Positions 27,544 through 38,233 are shown, numbered from the stretch's first letter. The stretch: 64,000 nt of DNA from Comamonas testosteroni ATCC 11996 (GCF_000241525.1 NZ_AHIL01000037.1:62001-126000); one strand, 5' to 3'. The notes: generated by a model not told the origin, from the letters alone. Translations and numbers: made by a program.

Positions 27544-28314
27544 TCACATGACTTCGCCACCAGCGACGGCTATGGCTTGCCCGGTAATACTTGATGCACC
27601 TCGCCCACATAGCCACAGCACGGCGTCCGCCACCTCGTGCGGCTGTACCAGGCGGCCTTGGGGGTTGGATTTGACGAACTCAGCCATTGCCTGCTCTGGT
27701 GTGCGGCCGGTCTTGGCAACGACTCGGTCAATGCTGGTTTTGACAATCTCGGTTTCGGTATAGCCGGGGCAGACGGCGTTGACGGTGATCCCGGTCTTGG
27801 CGTACTCCAGCGCCAGGGCTCGTGTCAGGCCCACCACGCCATGCTTGGCCGCTACATAGGCCGCGACATAGGCGTAGCCCACCAAACCAGCCGTGCTGGC
27901 CACATTGACGATGCGTCCCCAGCCCGAAGCGGACATGGCCGGCAGCACTTGCTGAATGCAGTGCATGGTGCCGGTCAGGTTGACCGCCAGCATCTGCTGC
28001 CAATGCGCGGCATCCATCTTCATGAAGGGCGCGCTGCTGGCCTGGCCGGCGTTATTGACCAGAATGCTGATGTCACCTTGCACGGCTGCCGCCTTCGCAA
28101 ACGCTGTTGCCACCTGTTTTTCATCGGACACATCGGCCAGCACCATCTGGCATTGACCGGGGTGCTCTTCCACCAGTTTCTGCAGCGGCTCGGCGCGACG
28201 TCCCAGCACCGTGACGCGAGCGCCCTGCTCCAGCAGTTGGAGCGCAATCGCCTCGCCAATGCCCTGGCCCGCGCCCGTCACCAGCGCATGTTGATGGTTG
28301 AGATCGCCTGTCAT
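27544..28314 (-). CDS. SDR-family dehydrogenase, probable 3-hydroxyacyl-CoA dehydrogenase
   Basis: This 256-residue short-chain dehydrogenase has the NAD(P)-binding TGAGQGIG, the NNAG motif in ILVNNAGQASS, catalytic Ser in NVASTAG, YxxxK in YVAAKHG, and the usual NAVCPGYTET after it. ATG 28314 has GGAGAATTCA directly upstream. The open frame continues to 28539 but that part overlaps the neighbouring gene and is not conserved. A 121-base gap to the fused oxygenase upstream is the largest in the operon. The likely role is oxidation of a hydroxyacyl-CoA in the 2-aminobenzoyl-CoA route. Confidence 0.9.
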   Translation of the reverse strand: MTGDLNHQHALVTGAGQGIGEAIALQLLEQGARVTVLGRRAEPLQKLVEEHPGQCQMVLADVSDEKQVATAFAKAAAVQGDISILVNNAGQASSAPFMKMDAAHWQQMLAVNLTGTMHCIQQVLPAMSASGWGRIVNVASTAGLVGYAYVAAYVAAKHGVVGLTRALALEYAKTGITVNAVCPGYTETEIVKTSIDRVVAKTGRTPEQAMAEFVKSNPQGRLVQPHEVADAVLWLCGRGASSITGQAIAVAGGEVM

Positions 28315-28435
28315 TGAATTCTCCAGACCACTGGCCCACAGAACTGGTGCACTCCAGCCCGTGGCTCCCCGCAGCGCGGGCTGCGTCTGCATGCGTTGAC
28401 CGAGAGGGAAAACGCGACGCGAATCAGGGGGTGTT

Positions 28436-30760
28436 TCATTTGGCCCCGGCTTGCTGCGCTTTCTCGCGCTCGAACAGGGCCTCCATCTGGCGCTTGCCCT
28501 GGAAGTATTGCTTGGGCCAGACGATAGGCGTGTAGCCAATCTTGGCGGCCTCGGTCAGCGTCCAGGCCGGGTTGGCCAGATGCGGGCGTGCCACGGCACA
28601 GAGGTCGGCACGTCCTGCAGCAATGATGCTGTTGGCATGGTCGGCCTCGCTGATCGCGCCCACGGCCATGGTCGCAATATCGGCCTCCTGGCGAATGCGG
28701 TCTGCAAACGGGGTTTGATACATGCGACCAAACACCGGCTTTTCGAGCTTGCTGACCTGCCCCGATGAGCAGTCGATCAGATCGGCACCTGCGGCCTTGA
28801 AGGCCTTGGCAATCTGTACCGCATTTTCGGGCGTGATGCCACCCGGCACCCAGTCATGAGCCGAGATGCGCACGGACATGGGCTTGTCCTGAGGCCAAAC
28901 GGCGCGCATGGCCTTGAACACTTCCAGCGGGAAGCGCAGACGGTTTTCCAGGCTGCCGCCGTATTCATCGCTGCGCTGATTGGTCAGCGGCGAGATAAAG
29001 CCCGACAGCAGATAGCCGTGCGCACAGTGCAGCTCCAGCCAGTCCACGCCGATGTCGGCCGCCATTTGCGCAGCGTGCACAAACTGCTGCAGCACCTCAT
29101 CCATGTCGGCGCGTGTCATGACCCTGGAGATCTGGCTCACTCCCTGCAGATATTGCTGCTCAGACGCTGCCATGATGGGCCAGTTGCCCTGCTCCAGCGG
29201 CAGATCCGTACCTTCCCAGGCCAGCCGCGTCGAGGCCTTTGCACCCGCATGGCCGATCTGCATGGCGAACTTGGCATCGGTGTTGGCGTGAATCCAGTCG
29301 CTGATGCGTTTCCAGGCCTGCTTTTGCTCAGCACTATAAGTACCCGGGCAGCCGGGCGTGATGCGCCCCTCGGGGCTGACACAGGCCATCTCGGCAAACA
29401 CCAGACCGGCACCACCGAGCGCACGCGCACCCAGATGAACGAGGTGAAACTCACCAGGCACGCCATCAACCGCAGAGTACTGCGCCATGGGTGAGACCAC
29501 GATACGGTTCTTCAGCGTGAGGCCGCGCAGGGTATAGGGCAGGAACATGGGCGGCGGCGCATTGGCATCGACCGCGACGCCGTTTCTCTCGGCCAGCCAT
29601 TTCTCATAGCCGCCAAGCCACTGCGCATCACGCATGCGCAGGTTCTCATGGCTGATGCGCTGACTGCGCGTGAGCATGGAGTACATGAACTGCTCGGGCT
29701 CCAGTTGGTCGCAATAGCGCTGGCCGCAGACCTCGAACCACTCCATCGCATTCCAGGCCGCGTTCTGAATGCGCAGCGTCTCGACACGACGCGCTTCCTG
29801 ATAGGCCGCCAACACCTCGGGAATATGCGCAGCCGCATCACCCCGCTGCTTGAACTGGCGTGCCAGCTCGATCGCATCCTCGATCGCCAGCTTGGTTCCT
29901 GAGCCAATGGCGAAATGTGCCGTATGCACGGCATCGCCCATCAGCACCACATGGCTGCCCTTGCGGTTTTTCAACCACCACTGGTCGCAGACCACGCGCT
30001 GAAAGTTGATCCAGGCCGAGCCGCGCAGATGGCGGGCATTGGTCATCAGTTTCTCGCCCTGCAGATTGTCCGCGAACAGCTTTTCACAGAAGGCAATGGA
30101 CTGCTCCTGATCGGCGGTGTCGAGACCGCTGGCTTTCCAGCATTCCTCCGTGGTCTCCACGATGAAGGTTGAGGTCTTGTCGTCGAACTTGTAGATATGC
30201 GCCTGAAACCAGCCATGCGGCGTGCGCACGAAATCAAAGGTGAATGCCTCGTAGACCTTGTTCGTTCCCAGCCAGATATAGCGATTGGGGCGGGTGACGA
30301 TATCGGGCTTGAAGATGTCGGCGTATTTGCTGCGAATGCGCGAGTTCACGCCATCGCAGGCAATCACCAGGTCGGCATCCGGATAGTCCTCGTCGCTTTG
30401 CACATCGGTCTCGAACACCAGGTTCACACCCAGCTGTTCGCAACGCGCTTGCAGGATATTGAGCAGATGCTTGCGACCAATCCCCACAAAGCCATGTCCT
30501 CCGGAGCGAATCTTGCGCCCTTTGAACAGCAACTCGATATCGTCCCAATGGTTGAAAGCCTGCTCGATCTGCACGGCCGTCACCGGGTCCCAGTCGCGCA
30601 TATTGTCCATAGTGGCATCGGAGAAAACGACACCCCAGCCAAAGGTGTCGTAGGGCTTGTTGCGCTCCACCACCGTCACCTCATGTGCAGGGCTCATCTG
30701 CTTCATCAGCAAAGCAAAGTACAAGCCGGCGGGGCCACCGCCTATGCAGACAATTTTCAT
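28436..30760 (-). CDS. Fused 2-aminobenzoyl-CoA monooxygenase/reductase (salicylyl-CoA 5-hydroxylase-like)
   Basis: This 774-residue flavoprotein consists of two enzymes. Residues about 1-385 are a class A FAD monooxygenase ([51 protein letters not shown]). Residues about 400-774 are an OYE-like NADH:flavin oxidoreductase ([18 protein letters not shown], with [20 protein letters not shown] later). This fusion is the hallmark of 2-aminobenzoyl-CoA monooxygenase/reductase of Azoarcus evansii, which hydroxylates and then reduces the ring to a non-aromatic amino-oxo-cyclohexene-CoA. Salicylyl-CoA 5-hydroxylase is a related annotation for the same architecture. ATG 30760 starts MKIVCIGG. It is the first gene of the operon, divergent from marR. 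Confidence 0.93.
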   Translation of the reverse strand: MKIVCIGGGPAGLYFALLMKQMSPAHEVTVVERNKPYDTFGWGVVFSDATMDNMRDWDPVTAVQIEQAFNHWDDIELLFKGRKIRSGGHGFVGIGRKHLLNILQARCEQLGVNLVFETDVQSDEDYPDADLVIACDGVNSRIRSKYADIFKPDIVTRPNRYIWLGTNKVYEAFTFDFVRTPHGWFQAHIYKFDDKTSTFIVETTEECWKASGLDTADQEQSIAFCEKLFADNLQGEKLMTNARHLRGSAWINFQRVVCDQWWLKNRKGSHVVLMGDAVHTAHFAIGSGTKLAIEDAIELARQFKQRGDAAAHIPEVLAAYQEARRVETLRIQNAAWNAMEWFEVCGQRYCDQLEPEQFMYSMLTRSQRISHENLRMRDAQWLGGYEKWLAERNGVAVDANAPPPMFLPYTLRGLTLKNRIVVSPMAQYSAVDGVPGEFHLVHLGARALGGAGLVFAEMACVSPEGRITPGCPGTYSAEQKQAWKRISDWIHANTDAKFAMQIGHAGAKASTRLAWEGTDLPLEQGNWPIMAASEQQYLQGVSQISRVMTRADMDEVLQQFVHAAQMAADIGVDWLELHCAHGYLLSGFISPLTNQRSDEYGGSLENRLRFPLEVFKAMRAVWPQDKPMSVRISAHDWVPGGITPENAVQIAKAFKAAGADLIDCSSGQVSKLEKPVFGRMYQTPFADRIRQEADIATMAVGAISEADHANSIIAAGRADLCAVARPHLANPAWTLTEAAKIGYTPIVWPKQYFQGKRQMEALFEREKAQQAGAK

Positions 30761-30796
30761 GACTGTGATCCGTTCCTGGCTTTTCAAAAAAATTAC

Positions 30797-30808
30797 TTTA
30801 TATCTAAA
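30797..30808. promoter_or_regulatory. Candidate MarR operator between the divergent genes
   Basis: TTTATATCTAAA, with TTTA/TAAA arms, lies in a markedly AT-rich 100-base region between the fused monooxygenase gene and marR. Its position suits a site controlling both promoters, but one short inverted repeat is weak evidence. Confidence 0.4.
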
Positions 30809-30878
30809 TTATTAATGCATGAAATTTTCACTAAAATCCGGCCAAACCCTGAACCCAAAGCACGCTAGTTTGCGCACC

Positions 30879-31403
30879 ATGCCAACCATGGCCCAACACA
30901 ATCCGGATTTTTCCATCGACATGCCCGAAGCCCCGGGACGCGAGGCTGGCCTGTCCCACTCCGACCATCAGGCCGTGCGCCTGTGGCTGCGCCTTCTGAC
31001 CTGCAGCACACAGATCGAGCAGGTCATTCGCAGCCAGCTACGCACAGAGTTCGGCACGACCCTGCCTCGTTTTGACTACCTGGCACAGCTCAGCCGCTTT
31101 CCCAAGGGTCTGCGCATGAAGACCCTGTCGGAATATCTGATGGTGACCGGCGGCAATGTGACCGGACTGACCGATCAACTGGTGGCCGAAGGCTGGGTGG
31201 AACGCGTGGCTGACGAGGAAGACCGCCGCTCCATGATCGTGCGCCTGACCCGTACGGGCAAAAAGCAGTTCAAGGCCATGGCAGCTGCGCATGAGCTATG
31301 GCTTGAGCAGTTGCTGACTCCACTGGGCAGCAAAAACGCCAGCGATTTGTACGAACAACTGGGCAAGCTCAAACAGGTGCTGAGCTCTCCAGAAAGTGCC
31401 TGA
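30879..31403 (+). CDS. MarR-family transcriptional regulator
   Basis: This protein has 174 residues from ATG 30879; ATG 30819 and 30888 are other in-frame options, and none has a clear ribosome site. The winged helix is clear: FDYLAQLSRFPKGLRMKTLS, the recognition region EYLMVTGGNVTGLTDQLVAE, and the wing VERVADEEDRRSMIVRLT with the conserved DxR. It sits head-to-head with the 2-aminobenzoyl-CoA operon. MarR repressors of CoA-dependent aromatic pathways (BadR, CouR, FerR types) commonly respond to the aryl-CoA, so anthraniloyl-CoA is the likely inducer (inference). Confidence 0.87.
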   Translation: MPTMAQHNPDFSIDMPEAPGREAGLSHSDHQAVRLWLRLLTCSTQIEQVIRSQLRTEFGTTLPRFDYLAQLSRFPKGLRMKTLSEYLMVTGGNVTGLTDQLVAEGWVERVADEEDRRSMIVRLTRTGKKQFKAMAAAHELWLEQLLTPLGSKNASDLYEQLGKLKQVLSSPESA

Positions 31404-31489
31404 GCCTGAAAAAACACCGTTTTGTGACAATTTCATGGAGAATGCCCTGCACGCAGTCCTGCGTGACACAGGCTTGGGGGGCATGGTTC

Positions 31490-31921
31490 ATGGATTTACT
31501 GCATCTGCGATATCGGCTCAAGTCCGGGTTCTACTATCTCTACGACATGCGTGATGCACCCAACGCCATCACGGGAGAGCGCCCCTATCGCCTCAAGACC
31601 GAGCTGGTCGCCATCGCGTTTGATCGAATCACAGGCCGCGTGCACCAGCATGGTCACCCCACCCGCATCCACTCCTGGGCCATGGGCGCGCAGCGCCGTC
31701 TGCGCATGGCAGGAGACTGGGAAGGCGCGAACCGGCTGGTCGTGGTCTCCGGCCCGCTGCCCGAAGAAGAAATCAACAAATGCCTGAGCGTGCAAGGCTA
31801 CTGCCGCTGGATGCTGACGCGTCTGGCAAACATGCCGCATGGCAAATTTGCAGCCCATCGTGCAGGCAGCCGCAGCAGCTGGCAAAGACGTGAGTCAGGC
31901 CAGCAGCGCCAGGCTGCCTGA
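31490..31921 (+). CDS. Conserved-looking hypothetical protein
   Basis: This 143-residue protein runs from ATG 31490 (MDLLHLRYRLKSGFYYLYDM), which has GGGGGG-type purines upstream; a longer frame from 31424 is less likely. It is basic, with many Arg and Trp in the middle (RIHSWAMGAQRRLRMAGDWE) and a low-complexity Ser/Arg/Gln tail. I do not recognise a family. It follows marR on the same strand but is probably not part of the anthranilate pathway. Confidence 0.55.
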   Translation: MDLLHLRYRLKSGFYYLYDMRDAPNAITGERPYRLKTELVAIAFDRITGRVHQHGHPTRIHSWAMGAQRRLRMAGDWEGANRLVVVSGPLPEEEINKCLSVQGYCRWMLTRLANMPHGKFAAHRAGSRSSWQRRESGQQRQAA

Positions 31922-31928
31922 TTTCCAC

Positions 31929-31976
31929 TCAAATTTCCGCCAGCTCTTATTGATCAAGCGCATAGCGCCATCAAAT
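31929..31976 (-). repeat. Dispersed repeat, family B, copy 4
   Basis: On the minus strand it reads TTTGATGGCGCTATGCGCTT, then GATCAATAAGAGCTGGCGG. It abuts the stop codon of the universal stress protein gene. Confidence 0.6.
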
Positions 31977-32449
31977 CAGGATTCAGCCTCTTCAGCGGAA
32001 CTGTCATCCGCCTCGGCCACTTCGGGCATTTTCACAATCGTCACCGGCAGCCGGCTGTGTCTGGCCACCTCGCGAGAGACCGAGCCGATCAGGATGCTGC
32101 CCAGGCCGCTCTGGCCCGTCGCACCGATGATGATCTGATCGCACTCATTGCTCTCGGCAATATCAATCAGGGTATTGGCCTCTTCGCCCAGGCTGATCTC
32201 CACTTCATAGGAGGCCCCGGCCTCCTTGAGAAGATCCTGTGCAGGCGCAACCAGATCCATGCCGGCTTCGATGCTGGCGTTGGCAATCAGGTCTGAATCT
32301 GTGGTTGCAAGCTCCAGCAGCGTGGCCTCCTTCTGCACATGAGCTATCACAAAGTGAGCATCCAGTCCGCTCTGCAAAAGCTTGATGCCGTGGCGTACGG
32401 CCTCAAGTGCGACATCCGATCCATCCACCGCAATCATGATCTTGAGCAT
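31976..32449 (-). CDS. Universal stress protein (UspA family, ATP-binding type)
   Basis: This 157-residue protein has the alpha/beta Usp fold: KIMIAVDGSDVALEAVRHG at the N-terminus, and the nucleotide-binding GATGQSGLGSILIGSVS (G-2x-G-9x-GS) near residue 118, followed by REVARHSRLPVTIVK. It ends in an acidic tail of about 15 residues. ATG 32449 follows AGGAGG, an ideal ribosome site. Usp proteins bind ATP and modulate stress survival; a specific role cannot be given. It is divergent from tgt. Confidence 0.92.
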   Translation of the reverse strand: MLKIMIAVDGSDVALEAVRHGIKLLQSGLDAHFVIAHVQKEATLLELATTDSDLIANASIEAGMDLVAPAQDLLKEAGASYEVEISLGEEANTLIDIAESNECDQIIIGATGQSGLGSILIGSVSREVARHSRLPVTIVKMPEVAEADDSSAEEAES

Positions 32450-32564
32450 GGCAACCTCCTGTTCGTCTTGCGCACCAGTGTAGGCCCTGGCTGCAAAGAC
32501 GGGTTGCGAATCTGGGGCAAGCACCGGCTATTGCAGCAGTGCTTGCGGGCATCTGGGAAAATAG

Positions 32565-33743
<1,179 letters not shown>

Positions 33744-33774
33744 GCCACCCATCGTCTGCCGCAGCAGAACCACC

Positions 33775-33804
33775 AAAAAGCCAGAGCGAGTCTCTGGCTT
33801 TTTT
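33775..33804. terminator. Intrinsic terminator after tgt
   Basis: The stem is AAAAAGCCAGAG / CTCTGGCTTTTT with a five-base loop, and has T-runs in both directions. Confidence 0.93.
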
Positions 33805-34017
33805 CATTCGGCGGTTGATATCCGGCTTGCCTGTAGTCCGTCAAATGAAAAACATCGTCAATTGCCCGCCTCAAAACCGCTTCGGCAATCATTTTTCTGT
33901 ATGTTTTTGTTAAAACCACAACATCTGACGGCAACAACAGGCATTTTTGGCGATTGATATCGAATTCGCAAAGAGCCACTGAAGAAAGTTCCACGAAACG
34001 CTCTCGGCCCCTCCCCC

Positions 34018-35439
34018 ATGACCGACGCCTCCGCACCCAAGCCAACGCCGATGCTGCAGACCGCTGCCCCCAGGACATGGGCAGCGGCGCTCGGGCTTGG
34101 GAGCCTGGTGTTTCTGGCCGCCTTGCTGGGCATACTGGGGCGCCCCATGGGATTTCTCTCGGCGATCTGGCCTGCAAACGCACTGCTGCTGGGCCTTTTG
34201 CTGCACCGCCCTGACTGGCTTCGCCCGAGCTCGGTGCTGGCGGTTTCGGTCGCCTATATCGCAGCTGATCTGCTCACAGGCAGCCGGCTCGATGTGGCAA
34301 TCCTGCTGAGCATCGCCAATATGGCCGGTGTGGGCGCGGCCTGGGCGCTGATGCACAGACAGCGCCATGCCACTTTGTTCATGCAACGCCAGTCCTCCGC
34401 CCTGCTGCTGTTTGTGGGCAGCGGCCTGGGCGCACTGACGGCAGCGCTGCTGGGAGCGCCGGTGCTGAGCGCCGTTTTCGGGACGCCGCACTGGCAGGCC
34501 TTTTCCATGTGGCTGAGCAGCGAATGGCTGAACTACATGATGTTTTTGCCCATTGTCCTGGCCTGGCCGACACGCAAGCAGCCAGCTGGGCATCTGGGCG
34601 AGTCCTCCCCCTTGCGCCGCATCCTGCCTTTGCTGTCTGTCATTGCGCTGGAAGCCATCAGCTACTGGATCAAAGGTCCCGGCTCGCTGGCGTTCTCGCT
34701 GCCGGCTCTCATATGGTGCGCGCTGAGCTATCGCATCTTCAGTCTGACGCTGATCACGGCAACACTTTGCCTGAGCAGCATCATTTTCATTTCGCTGGGC
34801 ACGCTTGAATTCACACCCGCACATTTTCTGGAGGCTTTGTCATTTCGCGTGGGGCTATGCATGCTGGTGCTGGGCCCACTTGCGGTGGCAGGATCGCATA
34901 TGGCGCGCAACGAGCTGATGCAAAAGCTCAGTCATGCCGTCAACCACGACTTTCTGACCGATATGCTGGCACGCGGCGCCTTCATGAAGCAGGGACAAAG
35001 AATACTGGAGCGTTGCCGCCAGGATGGCCAGCCCTTCGCCATTCTGATGCTGGATCTCGACCATTTCAAACAGATCAACGACAGCTTCGGCCATGCGGGA
35101 GGCGACCAATTGCTGCGCAGCTTCAGCCAGACCCTGAGCCAGGTGCTGCGCGCTCAGGACATCGTAGGTCGCATGGGAGGCGAGGAATTCGCCGTGGCTC
35201 TACCCAAGGTGGATGCAACCGCTGCGCAGGAGATCGCCAAGCGCATCAACCGCTCCATCCGGGAGCTGCGCGTGCCCATGAATGACAAGACGATGAGCGC
35301 CACCGTCAGCATAGGTCTGGCTCATACTGCCAGCCTGCAAGCGCATCAAAGCCTGGACCTGCTTCTGCAGCAGGCAGACCAGGCTTTGTATGAGGCCAAG
35401 GCCGCCGGGCGCGATCGCGTCGCAGCGCAGCTTCGCTGA
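34018..35439 (+). CDS. Membrane-bound diguanylate cyclase (MASE1-like sensor, GGDEF)
   Basis: This 473-residue protein has an N-terminal hydrophobic sensor of about eight segments (about 20-290, MASE1-like: SAIWPANALLLGLLL, SEWLNYMMFLPIVLAWP) and a GGDEF domain (about 310-470) that makes c-di-GMP from GTP. The active site is GGEEF (about 387-391) and DLDHFKQINDSFGHAGGD is intact. An inhibitory I-site, RAQD, lies five residues upstream of GGEEF, so product inhibition is likely. ATG 34018 follows the short GC-poor leader. The signal sensed by the membrane part is unknown. Confidence 0.9.
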   Translation: MTDASAPKPTPMLQTAAPRTWAAALGLGSLVFLAALLGILGRPMGFLSAIWPANALLLGLLLHRPDWLRPSSVLAVSVAYIAADLLTGSRLDVAILLSIANMAGVGAAWALMHRQRHATLFMQRQSSALLLFVGSGLGALTAALLGAPVLSAVFGTPHWQAFSMWLSSEWLNYMMFLPIVLAWPTRKQPAGHLGESSPLRRILPLLSVIALEAISYWIKGPGSLAFSLPALIWCALSYRIFSLTLITATLCLSSIIFISLGTLEFTPAHFLEALSFRVGLCMLVLGPLAVAGSHMARNELMQKLSHAVNHDFLTDMLARGAFMKQGQRILERCRQDGQPFAILMLDLDHFKQINDSFGHAGGDQLLRSFSQTLSQVLRAQDIVGRMGGEEFAVALPKVDATAAQEIAKRINRSIRELRVPMNDKTMSATVSIGLAHTASLQAHQSLDLLLQQADQALYEAKAAGRDRVAAQLR

Positions 35440-35488
35440 GCGCGACACGCCACTGCCGCCCCCGACAAGCCGGTCGCCCGGCCCACGG

Positions 35489-36589
35489 TCATCCGGGCTC
35501 GCCGGACCCGGAGGCGGGCGAGGCTGCCACCGCCGCATCGGGACGCGGCAGCATCTTGCCGGCCGCAGTGCCACAGCTATGACAAAAGCGTGAGAACGCG
35601 CTCTTGCGGGTGTCGCAGCTTCCGCAATGGTCGAACAGGCCGATACCGCAATGGGGACAGAAGTCGATCTCGGTGTTCTTGAGATCCACGGGGCGCTCGC
35701 AGCCCGGGCACACATTCTTGGACAGCCGCTCCAGCGCCACGTCATAGCTCAGCTCTTCACGGCGCCGCTCTTCGGGCAGAGACTCCTGCAGCTTCTGTTT
35801 TTCCAGATAGCGGTTGAGCGCAAGAATGGCATAGCGGCCCAGCAGCACCGTCACCACGATGCCCACGATGTAGCGCACATAGCCGCCGTAGTCAGGCAGA
35901 TAAGGCACCAGCTCGACAAAGAAGGCAAACAGCGCAAAAAAGATGAAGCCCCAGACAAAAGGCCACCAGGTACTCTTGCGCTTCCTCGCGAAAAGCCAGC
36001 CCGCCACCACCAGCAAAGGCAGGGTAATGGCCAGACGGAACAGAAACACGCGCAGTTCACTGGCTCGCATGGCGGCTTCATATTGGGGATAGGCCTGCTC
36101 GCGCAGACTGCTCATCTCGGCCTCGGCGTTGGAGACGGCCTGATTGGCCTCCAGATGGGTCTGTGCTTCCTTCTCGCGCTCCTGGCGGGCCATGTCCTCG
36201 GCCTGCTTGAGCGCATCCAGCGCCTTGCTGCGTGCGACCAGTTCTGCATCCTGCTCAGGGCGCTCCGTCGCACGGCGGGTCGCCACCCAGTTGTCAAAGG
36301 TGTCGCGCGCCGACTGGTAGCGCGCACGCTCAGCGTCGAACTTGAGCTGTGCCCTGTCCAGCGCCTTCTGGGTCACGCCGGCTGTCTTCTGGGCCTGGTC
36401 GATTTCGGCCCGCACACGCTGTACATCGGCCTCAGGAATAAAGGACTCGATCTCCAGCGAGCGATCGGGCTGCGGCAGATTGCCCACCACCAGCCCGCCC
36501 AGGCCTATCAGGAAGAAGGCAAACACCAGCGCCACCAGCCAGAGGCCACGGCGAAACCATTTCTCGGGCAAACGCAGAGACTTGCTCAT
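35489..36589 (-). CDS. Membrane protein with long coiled coil and C-terminal zinc ribbons
   Basis: This 366-residue protein has a transmembrane helix (about 17-38), a predicted periplasmic coiled coil (about 55-175, rich in Ala/Glu/Arg/Gln), three more membrane helices (about 185-265), and a cytoplasmic tail with four Cys pairs (CPGC, CPHC, CGSC, CHSC) making a double zinc ribbon at about 295-345. I know of no assigned function for this architecture. ATG 36589 follows GGAG. It is convergent with the diguanylate cyclase gene and lies 70 bases downstream of the DUF2145 gene, possibly in one operon. Confidence 0.75.
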   Translation of the reverse strand: MSKSLRLPEKWFRRGLWLVALVFAFFLIGLGGLVVGNLPQPDRSLEIESFIPEADVQRVRAEIDQAQKTAGVTQKALDRAQLKFDAERARYQSARDTFDNWVATRRATERPEQDAELVARSKALDALKQAEDMARQEREKEAQTHLEANQAVSNAEAEMSSLREQAYPQYEAAMRASELRVFLFRLAITLPLLVVAGWLFARKRKSTWWPFVWGFIFFALFAFFVELVPYLPDYGGYVRYIVGIVVTVLLGRYAILALNRYLEKQKLQESLPEERRREELSYDVALERLSKNVCPGCERPVDLKNTEIDFCPHCGIGLFDHCGSCDTRKSAFSRFCHSCGTAAGKMLPRPDAAVAASPASGSGEPG

Positions 36590-36659
36590 TTTCAATTACT
36601 CCAAAAACGTAGCGCCATGCGCATACTCAGCAAGGCCTTGAAGCTAACAGGGCTCAAAC

Positions 36660-37517
36660 TCACTGCACGGTACGCACGGCCGATGCCAGTTGCGTGCGCT
36701 GCAACCACTGGGTCACGGAGTCCACCGTCACCGTCTCTATGCGGCTGGCAAAGCGCTTTTCATTCGGATGATCGTCAAACGCGATATTGGCGGCCGTCAT
36801 GCGTCCGCCCAGTCGCGAGAACGCCCGAATGATGAGCGCGCTGGGTTCATAGCCCCTGGACTGCAGCCAGGCCTGAGCCTGTGCACGGTTCTGAATCGCC
36901 GCAGGCTCCATGGCAGCGGCCAGCGTCTCGGTCGCCCATTGGTTCGACTGCTGGTATTTGCTGCTCCAGACATAGCTGACCATGCTGTAGGGCTCGTTTT
37001 GCAGGCGCAGCACCGTGGGAGCACTCAGGAACTTGAGCAGGGCCTGCTGCACCGCCGGTGTCGGGATCTGAATGGCGGCTTCGTAGCGCCACATATCGTC
37101 AAGAAAGAACTCGCCCAGGCCCTGGCGGTAGATATGGCCGGATGCGGTGCCGCACTCGTTGAGCTTGTGCGCCACGCGCCAGGGGCCGGCAGGTGTTCTG
37201 TAGGCCCAGCCATAGTGCGAGTACTTGAGATCGTATTTGCTCAAGTCCTGTCCTTGCCGAGCCAGCAGCACGACCTGGGTGCCGTTCTTCTGAAACTCGG
37301 CATCCAGTGCCTTGGCGGTGCGCGCGGCCAGATTCAGCCCCTTGACCATGACATCGGCGGTCAGCGGACGGTCTTCACAGCTGCGGCCAGCCTCTGCCGA
37401 GCCTGCCCAGGCAATCAGCGCGGCGCCCAGCGCCAGCACCACAGGGCCGGGAATGGGCATGCCGGTGCGTTGAGCGGGCGCCATGGCTTGTACAACGTTT
37501 GACGATTCCTTGATCAT
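36660..37517 (-). CDS. DUF2145-like exported protein
   Basis: This 285-residue protein has a hydrophobic export segment (PVVLALGAALIAWAGSAEA, about 25-43) and a periplasmic domain. Conserved-looking features are SCEDRPLTADVMVKGLNLA, LLARQGQDLSKYDLKYSHYG and YRTPAGPWRVAHKLNECGT, with a Cys pair and a His that would fit a hydrolase-like (NlpC/P60-related) fold, though I cannot prove this. It resembles DUF2145 proteins. A small exported protein gene lies 21 bases upstream on the same strand, so they are probably co-expressed. Confidence 0.75.
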   Translation of the reverse strand: MIKESSNVVQAMAPAQRTGMPIPGPVVLALGAALIAWAGSAEAGRSCEDRPLTADVMVKGLNLAARTAKALDAEFQKNGTQVVLLARQGQDLSKYDLKYSHYGWAYRTPAGPWRVAHKLNECGTASGHIYRQGLGEFFLDDMWRYEAAIQIPTPAVQQALLKFLSAPTVLRLQNEPYSMVSYVWSSKYQQSNQWATETLAAAMEPAAIQNRAQAQAWLQSRGYEPSALIIRAFSRLGGRMTAANIAFDDHPNEKRFASRIETVTVDSVTQWLQRTQLASAVRTVQ

Positions 37518-37538
37518 GCGAGCCTCCAGCTTCTTGAA

Positions 37539-38003
37539 TTACAGACGCTCGTTGTGCATCAGCGCCTTGCCGATTTCGTTGGGGATGAAGGCCAGCACCT
37601 TGCCTGCCGTGGACAGGATCACACCGGCCGCCGTCGCGCTGGTCTGCACCACCGTGCCCACACCGACCGACAGGGCACCCGCAGCCTGGCCAGAGACCTT
37701 GACCACGGCCGAAGTGCCGTCAGCCACATTCTTGAGCACATAGGTCACGCCTGTGGCACTGCTCTCCACAGCCTCAACGATCACGGATGCACCAGCGGCC
37801 GACAGAAACAGGGGTATTGCCACAACTTCCTCCGAAGCACCACCCGATACCGCTGCAACCACCGATGCCACAGGCAGGGCCGACAGCACCAGAGAGGCTT
37901 CGCTCTGGGCGTGGACTGCGCTGCCGCCCAGCAAGGCAAAGGCCGCGCCCAGGGCGCACAGGCTATTGCGAAGAGGACGGATAAAGGTCAGGGCGTTGAT
38001 CAC
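37539..38003 (-). CDS. Small exported protein, Ala/Val/Gly/Ser-rich
   Basis: This 154-residue precursor reads from GTG 38003, which has GGGAG seven bases upstream; the ATG at 38045 gives 14 extra residues and no ribosome site. The signal peptide ends near AVHAQ (about residue 33). The mature part is low in charge with repeats of Val, Ala and Gly (for example VGTVVQTSATAAGVILSTAG) and may be membrane-associated. Function unknown. It is next to the DUF2145 gene, probably in one transcript. Confidence 0.65.
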   Translation of the reverse strand: MINALTFIRPLRNSLCALGAAFALLGGSAVHAQSEASLVLSALPVASVVAAVSGGASEEVVAIPLFLSAAGASVIVEAVESSATGVTYVLKNVADGTSAVVKVSGQAAGALSVGVGTVVQTSATAAGVILSTAGKVLAFIPNEIGKALMHNERL

Positions 38004-38233
38004 AAATGGCTCCCGGTGGTTGTTGAAATGAACCGCTGTTTCCATGCGGCGACGAACGAATCATCCATGCGCCCGAAACTTTGGCCCTGTGTTTTGTCAA
38101 AATCAGCAAGCGGCAGGTCTCGCAGTATCGCAAAGCGATACTTCCCGCCCGTTGCCAGCGCGCAAACCAATTGCAGCTTGCACATCTTGCCCCACTCCCG
38201 CGCCCACAACTTTCAAAAATCATCAGGCAATCC

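Noticed and set aside
28315..28539. N-terminal extension of the SDR
   Set aside because: Runs into the fused oxygenase gene and lacks family similarity; ATG 28314 has a ribosome site.
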